From contig CAZSBL010000091.1 in assembly GCA_964605205.1 (NCBI GenBank), positions 1 to 13,969 on the forward strand: a DNA stretch of 13,969 nt. The letters are read 5' to 3'. Position numbers and translations under genes: made by a program. The notes beneath the pieces are model-generated. The model was given only the letters and a program-made list of their open reading frames with translations. It searched no databases and was not told where the DNA came from. This DNA is from JAWVYT01 sp964605205. Its GTDB lineage: Bacteria; Gemmatimonadota; Gemmatimonadetes; Longimicrobiales; RSA9. Below, piece after piece: positions 1 through 5,918 of this stretch (positions are counted from its first letter, which is position 1; each line of letters begins with the position of its first letter).

Positions 1-64
1 CGCAATCCGCTCGGCCTGGCGGCCTCGCAATCCGCTCGGCCTGGCGGCCTCGCAACCCGCTTGG
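1..64. repeat. 25-bp tandem repeat, truncated by the window edge
   Basis: Two identical 25-bp units (1-25 and 26-50) are followed by a decayed partial third unit (51-64, 12 of 14 bases matching). The array may continue left of the window. The unit length is not a multiple of three, and no convincing reading frame runs through it, so it is probably non-coding. Each unit contains GGCGGCCTCGC, which recurs in inverted orientation at the right end of the type B repeat near 195-205, so the two elements may share an origin. Confidence 0.85.
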
Positions 65-106
65 AGGGAAGGCGGTGCCGGAAAGGTGGGACTCGTCACT
101 CACCGG

Positions 107-154
107 TCAACCGCGGAGGTGCGGAGACGCGGAGCATACGCGGAGTATGTTCTT
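107..154 (+). repeat. Type A dispersed repeat, copy 1
   Basis: This element begins TCAACCGCGGAG and carries four GCGGAG words starting at 113, 121, 129 and 140, giving offsets of 8, 8 and 11. It ends in a T-rich tail containing TTCTT. The same word order and spacing recur at 321-379 (minus) and 13416-13472 (plus). There is no reading frame; it looks like an intergenic dispersed repeat of unknown function. Confidence 0.8.
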
Positions 155-161
155 ATCGTTG

Positions 162-201
162 CGGTAAGGCGGCGCGGCGGCGGGGTAGCATGCCGGCGAG
201 G
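162..201 (+). repeat. Type B dispersed repeat, copy 1
   Basis: This block runs from CGGTAAGGCGGCGCGG to CATGCCGGCGAGG and matches the last 42 bases of the window (13928-13969) apart from a few substitutions and short gaps. It lies directly after type A copy 1. Its right end continues into GAGGCCGCC, which is complementary to part of the 25-bp tandem unit at the left edge. Function unknown. Confidence 0.7.
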
Positions 202-320
202 CCGCCTTTCCGGGCGAACGTCCCCGACAGCTGGTGTGGATGAACCCGAACCCGGCCTCCGTGATGCCAACGCAGAGCTCGCGTCTTCCGCCGCCCAGCT
301 TGCCATGCCCGGATCAAACT

Positions 321-379
321 CAAAAGAAGTTCTCCGCGCGTGCTCCGCGCCTCCGTGTCTCCGCGGTTATCGCGGTTGA
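321..379 (-). repeat. Type A dispersed repeat, copy 2 (inverted)
   Basis: Read on the minus strand it starts with TCAACCGCG, has a second ACCGCGGAG start, and carries the four GCGGAG-like words at offsets 8, 8 and 11 (one word is ACGGAG). It ends in AACTTCTTTTG. It faces copy 1, so the two could form a loose inverted pair about 165 bp apart. No coding content. Confidence 0.8.
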
Positions 380-481
380 CGATGCCTCCGGAGCCCACGA
401 CCCACTCGAAACGTCGAAGAGCCAGATCTCATATCTCAGATCCGTCTCTCCCACTGGACCGGGACCTGCACGTCAGATAGG

Positions 482-511
482 TTGACCACGCACCTGCAAA
501 ATTGGCATTAA
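482..511 (+). promoter_or_regulatory. Putative sigma-70-type promoter of the argF operon
   Basis: A TTGACC box (482-487) is followed after 18 bp by a weak CATTAA box (506-511). The spacer holds an imperfect palindrome, TGCAAAATTGGCA (495-507), which could be an operator. The predicted start would fall near 518, almost on the GAGGAG ribosome site, giving an unusually short leader, so a different -10 is possible. The ten bases GGTTGACCAC recur at the putative tig promoter. Confidence 0.3.
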
Positions 512-526
512 CCGCGTGAGGAGCGG

Positions 527-1435
527 ATGGCGGATACACGGCATTTCCTGGAGATCCCGGACTTCGAGACGGACGACCTTTACGACATCCTGGAGCTGGG
601 TCACCGGCTCAAGTCGGGGGAGGAGAGTGGGAAGCCCCTGGCCGGGAAGACGCTGGGGATGATCTTCCAGAAGAGCTCGACCCGGACGCGGGTCTCCTTC
701 GAGGTCGGCATGTACCAGCTGGGCGGGCACGCCCTCTTCCTGTCGGCGAACGACCTGCAGATCGGGCGGGGTGAGCCGATCAAGGACACGGCGCGGGTCC
801 TGTCTCGCTACGTGGACGGGATCATGATCCGGACGTTCGATCAGAACGACGTGGTGGAGATGGCGCACTGGGGCACGATCCCGGTGATCAACGGGCTGAC
901 GGACCTTCTGCACCCGTGCCAGGTCATGGCCGACGTGATGACGATCCAGGAGGCGTTCGGGAAGGACCTGGCCGGCCGCTCGGTGGCATGGATCGGTGAC
1001 GGGAACAACATGGCCAACTCGTGGCTCAACGCGGCGTACCGATTCGGGCTCGAGGTCCGGATCGCCACGCCGGAAGGGTACGAGCCGGACCATGAGATCT
1101 ACGAGCGGGCCCGTGGCGCGGCCACGGTCATGCTGACGCACGACCCGCAGGAGGCTGCCGAGGGCGCCGACGTTGTCACCACCGATGTCTGGGCGTCCAT
1201 GGGGCAGGAGGAGGAGCAGGAGAAGCGCATGCGGGCGTTCCACAGCTTCCAGGTGGACCGCGAGATCATGAGGCTCGCCGGCGACGACGCGATCTTCCTC
1301 CACTGCCTCCCGGCGCACCGTGGCGAGGAGGTCAGCGAGGCGGTATTCGAAGGTGAGCAGTCGCGGGTGTGGGACGAGGCCGAGAACCGGCTCCACGCCC
1401 AGAAGGCGATCATGATGAGGCTGATGGGAGCATAG
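527..1435 (+). CDS. argF: Ornithine carbamoyltransferase
   Basis: Catalyses carbamoyl phosphate plus L-ornithine to L-citrulline and phosphate, the sixth step of arginine synthesis, in the cytoplasm, normally as a trimer. The 302-residue protein has the usual length and all family signatures: the carbamoyl-phosphate loop STRTR at 51-55, HPCQ at 129-132, the ornithine-binding DVWASMG starting at D220 (SMG at 224-226), and HCLP at 259-262. The intact SMG loop favours ornithine over aspartate or acetylornithine as substrate. The ATG is preceded by GAGGAG at 518-523, three bases away. It is the first gene of a compact plus-strand run; gcvT starts one base after its stop. No other arg gene is nearby, so the rest of the pathway must lie elsewhere. 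Confidence 0.96.
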   Translation: MADTRHFLEIPDFETDDLYDILELGHRLKSGEESGKPLAGKTLGMIFQKSSTRTRVSFEVGMYQLGGHALFLSANDLQIGRGEPIKDTARVLSRYVDGIMIRTFDQNDVVEMAHWGTIPVINGLTDLLHPCQVMADVMTIQEAFGKDLAGRSVAWIGDGNNMANSWLNAAYRFGLEVRIATPEGYEPDHEIYERARGAATVMLTHDPQEAAEGADVVTTDVWASMGQEEEQEKRMRAFHSFQVDREIMRLAGDDAIFLHCLPAHRGEEVSEAVFEGEQSRVWDEAENRLHAQKAIMMRLMGA

Positions 1436-1436
1436 A

Positions 1437-2546
1437 ATGAACACAGCGCTGAAGCAGACACCGCTCCACGAGGGGCACCTGGAGCTGGACGCGCGGATGG
1501 TCCCCTTCGCGGGGTACTCCATGCCGGTCCAGTACGCCACCGGGATCGTGAAGGAGCACCAGGCCGTGCGCGACGACGCCGGCCTCTTCGATGTCTCCCA
1601 CATGGGCGAGTTCGAGGTCCGGGGGCCGGAGGCGCTGGAGCTGATCCAGACGCTGATGACGAATGACGCCTCGACGCTGACCGTGGGCCAGGCCCAGTAC
1701 ACAGTGATGTGCAAGCCCGACGGTGGCGCCCTGGACGACTGCCTGGTCTACCGCTTCGAAGACCACTACATGGTGGTGGTGAACGCGGCGAACCTGGAGA
1801 AGGACCGGGCGTGGTTCGAGCGGCACGCCGAAGACTTCGACGTGAAGTTCGCCGACCGGTCCGGTGAGATCGCGCTCCTGGCGCTCCAGGGACCGAAGGC
1901 GCAGCAGATCCTGGCGGCGCTGACCGGAACCGACCTCGAGGCCATCGGGTTCTACCGCTTCGCCGAGGGTGAGGTGGCCGGCGTGGAAGGGGTGATCAGC
2001 CGCACCGGCTACACCGGCGAGGACGGGTTCGAGCTGTACCTGCCGGCCGACGGGGCCGTCACGGTCTGGGAGGCGCTCCTGCGGGCGGGCGCGGAGCACG
2101 GGCTGATGCCCGCGGGGCTCGGGGCCCGGGACTCGCTCCGGCTCGAGGTGGGCTACATCCTATACGGCAACGACCTCGACGAGGAGCACACGCCGCTCGA
2201 GGCCGGTCTCGGCTGGGTGGTCAAGCTCGGGAAGGGGGAGTTCAACGGGAGCCAGGTCCTGGCCCGGCAGAAGGAGGAGGGTGTGGAGAAGAAGCTGGTG
2301 GGCTTCGTGCTCCAGGAGCGGGGCTTCCCGCGCCAGGGCTACGAGATCCGCTGGCAGGGTGAAGCCGTGGGCGAGGTCACCAGCGGCGTGCTGAGTCACT
2401 CCACTGGCGACGGGGTCGGGATGGGCTATGTGCCCGTGGAGGCGTCGAAGCCTGGGACGGAGCTCGAGGTGGTGATCCGCGGCAAGGGGATCCCGGCCGT
2501 GGTCCAGCGGCCGCCTTTCTACACCGAGGGGTCGTTGAAGCGCTGA
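1437..2546 (+). CDS. gcvT: Aminomethyltransferase (glycine cleavage system T protein)
   Basis: The T protein takes the aminomethyl group from lipoylated H protein and transfers its carbon to tetrahydrofolate, giving 5,10-methylene-THF and ammonia. The 369-residue length is typical. Visible family marks are FDVSHMGEFE near 51-60, the GGALDDCLVYR block whose aspartate pair at 100-101 contains the folate-contacting catalytic Asp, GYTGEDGFELY, GLGARDSLRLE, PLEAGLGW, and the C-terminal RPPFY. The start follows the argF stop by one base and has GGGAG at 1426-1430. The stop overlaps the next start (TGATG), so translation is probably coupled. Genes for the H and P proteins are not here. Related T-fold proteins such as YgfZ lack several of these blocks, so the assignment is firm. 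Confidence 0.95.
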   Translation: MNTALKQTPLHEGHLELDARMVPFAGYSMPVQYATGIVKEHQAVRDDAGLFDVSHMGEFEVRGPEALELIQTLMTNDASTLTVGQAQYTVMCKPDGGALDDCLVYRFEDHYMVVVNAANLEKDRAWFERHAEDFDVKFADRSGEIALLALQGPKAQQILAALTGTDLEAIGFYRFAEGEVAGVEGVISRTGYTGEDGFELYLPADGAVTVWEALLRAGAEHGLMPAGLGARDSLRLEVGYILYGNDLDEEHTPLEAGLGWVVKLGKGEFNGSQVLARQKEEGVEKKLVGFVLQERGFPRQGYEIRWQGEAVGEVTSGVLSHSTGDGVGMGYVPVEASKPGTELEVVIRGKGIPAVVQRPPFYTEGSLKR

Positions 2547-3049
2547 TGGATCCGATCCGGCTAGCCATCATCACGGTATCCGATTCCGCCCACCGCGGGG
2601 AGCGGGACGACGGCAGCGGCGATGCCATCAGCACATGGGCGGAGCGGGCCGGCCACGTGGTGGTGGAGCGTGCGGTGATCCCGGATGAGCGCGCCCGGAT
2701 CCGGGAGACGCTGGAGGCGTTGGCCGACGGTGGCACGGTCGACCTGATCGTGACCACCGGCGGGACTGGCCTGACCGCCCGCGACATCACGCCGGAAGCC
2801 ACCCGTGATGCGCTTCATCGCCACGCGCCCGGGATCGCCGAGGCGATCCGTCTGCACGGTGCCGAGTCCACGGAGATGGCGTGGCTGTCGCGGGGTGTAG
2901 CGGGGATCCGCACGGCCACGCTGATCGTGAACCTCCCGGGCAGCACACCCGGGGTGAAGGACGGGCTGGCGGTCCTGGAACGGTTCGTCGATCACGCCGT
3001 CCAGCTGCTCCGAGGCGAGGACACGGGGACCCACCCGACCCATGGCTGA
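2546..3049 (+). CDS. mogA: MogA/MoaB-family molybdopterin adenylyltransferase
   Basis: Predicted to adenylylate molybdopterin with MgATP before molybdate insertion during molybdenum cofactor synthesis. The 167-residue protein is a single MoCF-binding domain: TVSD at 10-13, GSGD around 23-26, TTGGTG at 70-75, ARDITPEA at 78-85, and LPGST at 130-134, where LPGSP is usual. These cover the nucleotide/molybdopterin-binding positions of the family. MogA and MoaB cannot be separated reliably by eye, so the symbol is tentative. The start overlaps the gcvT stop by one base with only a weak ribosome site, implying coupling. The last eight bases overlap the next gene. No other moa, moe or molybdate-transport gene lies nearby, so its place in this operon is not explained by pathway. 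Confidence 0.88.
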   Translation: MDPIRLAIITVSDSAHRGERDDGSGDAISTWAERAGHVVVERAVIPDERARIRETLEALADGGTVDLIVTTGGTGLTARDITPEATRDALHRHAPGIAEAIRLHGAESTEMAWLSRGVAGIRTATLIVNLPGSTPGVKDGLAVLERFVDHAVQLLRGEDTGTHPTHG

Positions 3050-4628
3050 GCGCGTCGTCATAACGACCAACGAGCTGGAACCGGCGGTCAGGCTCCGGGA
3101 CGCCTTCGAGGATCGCAAGATCCCGGTGGAGCTGCTGACGCCCACCGAGACGTTGAAGGAGGTGGATGACCCGGCGCTCCTGATCCTCACCGGCGGGCTG
3201 GACCGGAAGCGGGCCCGGTCGCTGGCCGAGGAGGCGGCCGACCTCGGCCGGCTGCCGATCATCGGGTTGGCCGAGACGGAGGAAGATGCGCCGCCGTCGC
3301 TGCGGGCCCGGCTCGGGCTGATGGATACCTTCATCATGCCCATCGACCCGGAGGAGGTGGCGCTGGCCGGGAAGCGCCTGATGGAGCGGCGCCGGCTCCG
3401 GGAGATGACGGGGATCGTGGGTCAGACCGACGCCATGCTGGAGGTCCTGGAGCGGATCACCCAGATGGCGCCCGTGAACTCGAACGTTCTGATCACGGGC
3501 GAGAGTGGGACGGGGAAGGAGCTGGTGGCCCGGGGGATCCACGTGCTCTCACAGCGGCGGCACAAGCCGTTCATCGCGGCCAACGTTGCGGCGCTCTCCG
3601 ATACCCTCCTGGAGTCAGAGCTGTTCGGCCACGAAAAGGGCGCCTTCACCGGGGCCGTGGCCCAGCGGAAGGGGTTCTTCGAGCTGGCGCACAAGGGTAC
3701 CCTCTTCCTCGATGAGATCGGCGAGATGCCGATGCCCACGCAGACCAAGCTGCTCCGCGTGCTCGAGCAGCGTGAGTTCATGCGGGTGGGCGGCGAGCAA
3801 GCCATCAGGGTGGACGTGCGGGTGGTAGTCGCCACGAACCGTGACCTGCGGCAGCAGGTGGAGCTGGGCGAGTTCCGGCGCGACCTCTTTTACCGGCTGA
3901 ACGTCCTCCATATCGACCTGCCCCCGCTCCGAAAGCGGCGCGACGACATCCCGCTCCTGGTGGACGAGTTCATCCGCACCACCAGCGAGGAGCATGACCT
4001 GGCGCCCGTCGACGTCACACCCGAGGCCATGGCGCTCCTCATCGAGCACGACTGGCCGGGCAACATCCGGGAGCTGCGCAACCTCATCGAGTCCGTCGTG
4101 GTCATGATGCCCGGCCGGTCCATCACACCGGCCGATATCCCGCCATCCATCAAGGGGGGCGGTGTCATCACCACGCCCAACGTGCCCGCCACGATCCGGC
4201 CGCCGGCAGGCGACGAGGACGGGGACTCGAGCCCGGCGCTCGAGTTCATCTTCCGGATGCTGCTCCAGCTCCGGATGGATGTCGAGGACCTGAAACAGGG
4301 GTTCGAGAAGTACCAGCGCCAGCACCCGGCGGGCCAGGAGCCGGTGGCGCTGCCGTACCCCTCGGGGGACCGGAGCCGGGAACTGGGCGGCGGACGGGAT
4401 GTCTCCTCGGACGTACACCCGCCAGCCCAGTCGGAGCGGGAGGACGAGCTCGACGAGGAGCGGACCGTGGTCTACGAGCCGGGGAAGACGCTCGAGGACC
4501 TGGAGAAGGAGGCCATCACGGCCGCGCTGAAGGAGGTGGGCGGGAACCGCCGCGAGGCCGCGGAGATGCTGGAGATCGGCGAGCGGACGCTCTACCGGAA
4601 GATCAAGGAGTACGAGATTCCGTTGTAG
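3042..4628 (+). CDS. Sigma-54-dependent transcriptional activator with degenerate receiver domain
   Basis: A bacterial enhancer-binding protein of 528 residues. Residues 1-115 resemble a response-regulator receiver but lack the acidic pair near the N-terminus, the phospho-acceptor Asp (ILTGG at 48-52 instead) and the conserved Lys (FIMP at 97-100), so it is probably not phosphorylated. The AAA+ domain (about 124-370) is complete: Walker A GESGTGK 153-159, sigma-54-contacting GAFTGA 200-205, Walker B LFLDE 221-225, arginine fingers R279 and R285, sensor II WPGNIRE 338-344. A linker of about 110 residues contains a predicted helix (399-424) and an acidic stretch. A Fis-type helix-turn-helix (about 485-528) ends in RTLYRKIKEY. 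The start overlaps the upstream gene by 8 bp. No partner histidine kinase is adjacent. Targets are unknown; a sigma-54 promoter lies upstream of dnaK in this window. Confidence 0.93.
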   Translation: MAERVVITTNELEPAVRLRDAFEDRKIPVELLTPTETLKEVDDPALLILTGGLDRKRARSLAEEAADLGRLPIIGLAETEEDAPPSLRARLGLMDTFIMPIDPEEVALAGKRLMERRRLREMTGIVGQTDAMLEVLERITQMAPVNSNVLITGESGTGKELVARGIHVLSQRRHKPFIAANVAALSDTLLESELFGHEKGAFTGAVAQRKGFFELAHKGTLFLDEIGEMPMPTQTKLLRVLEQREFMRVGGEQAIRVDVRVVVATNRDLRQQVELGEFRRDLFYRLNVLHIDLPPLRKRRDDIPLLVDEFIRTTSEEHDLAPVDVTPEAMALLIEHDWPGNIRELRNLIESVVVMMPGRSITPADIPPSIKGGGVITTPNVPATIRPPAGDEDGDSSPALEFIFRMLLQLRMDVEDLKQGFEKYQRQHPAGQEPVALPYPSGDRSRELGGGRDVSSDVHPPAQSEREDELDEERTVVYEPGKTLEDLEKEAITAALKEVGGNRREAAEMLEIGERTLYRKIKEYEIPL

Positions 4629-5286
4629 AGTGGATCCCCGCCCGGGACTCGACCCGTGCCCGCTCCTCCTCCAGTCGGGGCAGCACCACCCGGTGCCAGT
4701 CGCCGCTGTCCTGCATCCCGTACCGCACGGTGATGGGCAGGTCGTAGTCGAAGGGTGGCTCGAAGACGTAGATCGCGCTCTGGGTCTCCTGCGGCTGCAG
4801 CAGCTGCCGGCCCCACCCCGTGGTCAGTGGGACGATTCCCGCGGGCTGGAGCGCCCGGCCGCGGTGCGTGATCCGCAGCTCTTCCGGTCGGTACGCCATG
4901 TTGGGGTCGCGGCTGAAGAAAGAGACCAGGAAGAGCTCGGCGCCGGGGGCCTCCGTCATGGCCAGCGCCCGCTCCCAACGGCTCCGCACCAGCGCTTGCA
5001 GCCGATGGTAGGTGTCCGGCGCCGCGAGCCGAGTGATCTGCTCCGCCAACGGGGTGATCTTCACGTGCACCGACCGGGCCTCGATCTCCACCGAGAACTC
5101 GTCCTGGCGAAGACTGCCGTAGCCGGTGGGGGGGAGGTCCTCGGCGGTGTCGGCCGGGGTGGCCAGCGTCGTGCTGCGCTCGGTAGGGGCGGGGCCGTCC
5201 AGCGCCACCGGCGTGCACGCGGCCGCCAACGCCAGGAGCGCCAGCCCACCGGGGAGCGAGACCGGGCGGCCCGGCCCGGCCCTCAC
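4603..5286 (-). CDS. Unrecognised lipoprotein encoded after engB
   Basis: I do not recognise this 227-residue protein. It starts with a short basic segment and a hydrophobic stretch ending in LAAAC at 20-24, a plausible lipobox with Cys24 as lipidated residue, though Ala at -3 is not the commonest choice. The mature part has a low-complexity Pro/Ala/Thr segment (about 28-55), then a mixed domain with aromatic-rich strands (for example IYVFEPPFDYDLPITVRYG), suggesting a globular envelope domain anchored to a membrane. The start is GTG and overlaps the engB stop as GTGA, so it is probably translated with engB. Its 3' end overlaps the end of the sigma-54 activator gene tail to tail by 26 bp, leaving no room for a separate terminator. 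Confidence 0.72.
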   Translation of the reverse strand: MRAGPGRPVSLPGGLALLALAAACTPVALDGPAPTERSTTLATPADTAEDLPPTGYGSLRQDEFSVEIEARSVHVKITPLAEQITRLAAPDTYHRLQALVRSRWERALAMTEAPGAELFLVSFFSRDPNMAYRPEELRITHRGRALQPAGIVPLTTGWGRQLLQPQETQSAIYVFEPPFDYDLPITVRYGMQDSGDWHRVVLPRLEEERARVESRAGIHSTTESRTP

Positions 5287-5909
5287 CCCGTGGCCTCCGT
5301 GAGGAGCCCTTCCAGCGCCTTCAGCAGCGGATCCCGACCCTCGCCGGTTACCGCCGAGAACGGCACGACCTGCTCCATCTCCATCCGCAGCTCCTCGGCG
5401 ATGGTGTCGAACTGCTTCTTCCGCTGGCTCCGTTTCAGCTTGTCGACCTTGGTCAGCACCACCAGCGTCGGGGTGGCCAGGTCCGCCAGGAACGCCAGCA
5501 TCTGGTGGTCATTGTCCGTAGGGCCGTGGCGGGCGTCGATGAGCTGGACCACGCCCTGCAGCGCCGGGGAGCGCCGCAGGTAGCTCTCGACCAGCGGCTT
5601 CCACGCACCACGGAGCGCGTCGGGGACCTTCGCGTAGCCGTAGCCGGGCAGGTCCACCAGGAAGAAATCGAGGTCGTCACCGCTCTCGCCGCCCACGGCG
5701 TCGACCCGGTAGAAGTTCACCTCCCGTGTCTTCCCGGGCGACTTCGACACCCGTGCGATGGGGGTCCGGGTTCGTCCCAGCACCCGATTGATCAGGCTCG
5801 ACTTCCCCACGTTCGACCGACCGGAGAAGGCCACCTCCGGCAGCCCGCCGGGGACCGAGCCTCCGGGCTTCGCCATCGCGCCGACGAACTCCACCGACTT
5901 GATCTTCAC
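5283..5909 (-). CDS. engB: Ribosome biogenesis GTPase EngB (YihA/YsxC)
   Basis: TRAFAC-class GTPase needed for large ribosomal subunit assembly, cytoplasmic. The 208 residues carry every G motif: G1 GRSNVGKS at 30-37, G2 threonine T61 within KTREVNFY, G3 DLPG at 86-89 followed by the family-typical YGYA, G4 TKVD at 153-156, G5 SAVTG from 185. The start is GTG, giving about 29 residues before G1, as in well-studied members; an internal ATG (Met12) would shorten the N-terminus and is less likely. It lies 9 bp after clpX and overlaps the start of the lipoprotein gene, so it is inside the tig-clpP-clpX operon. The ribosome site is weak, consistent with coupling to clpX. Confidence 0.95.
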   Translation of the reverse strand: MKIKSVEFVGAMAKPGGSVPGGLPEVAFSGRSNVGKSSLINRVLGRTRTPIARVSKSPGKTREVNFYRVDAVGGESGDDLDFFLVDLPGYGYAKVPDALRGAWKPLVESYLRRSPALQGVVQLIDARHGPTDNDHQMLAFLADLATPTLVVLTKVDKLKRSQRKKQFDTIAEELRMEMEQVVPFSAVTGEGRDPLLKALEGLLTEATG

Positions 5910-5918
5910 GTCGGCGGC

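Larger units (their letters stand above)
1..526. other. Non-coding repeat-rich region upstream of argF
   Basis: I see no credible protein gene here. The short open frames on both strands are rich in Arg, Ala, Gly and Pro, lack recognisable domains and cross the repeats, as expected for random frames in GC-rich DNA. The region holds the 25-bp tandem repeat, two type A copies facing opposite ways (107-154 and 321-379), one type B copy (162-201), an imperfect palindromic AT-richer patch at 424-442 (AGATCT facing AGATC) and a putative argF promoter at the right edge. Confidence 0.7.

Noticed and set aside
1..64. CRISPR array at the left edge
   Set aside because: The 25-bp units abut directly with no unique spacers, and no cas gene is in the window.
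1380..1500. Glycine riboswitch before gcvT
   Set aside because: gcvT starts one base after the argF stop, leaving no leader, and no glycine-aptamer features were seen upstream of argF.
473..1714. Long minus-strand open frame (413 codons) opposite argF and gcvT
   Set aside because: It is the mirror of two well-supported genes, has no recognisable domain and is rich in Arg, His, Val and Leu, as expected for the antisense of GC-rich coding DNA.
4630..5583. Plus-strand open frame opposite the lipoprotein and engB
   Set aside because: It has no ribosome site or domain. The minus-strand frame gives a lipobox and start-stop coupling to engB, so it is preferred.
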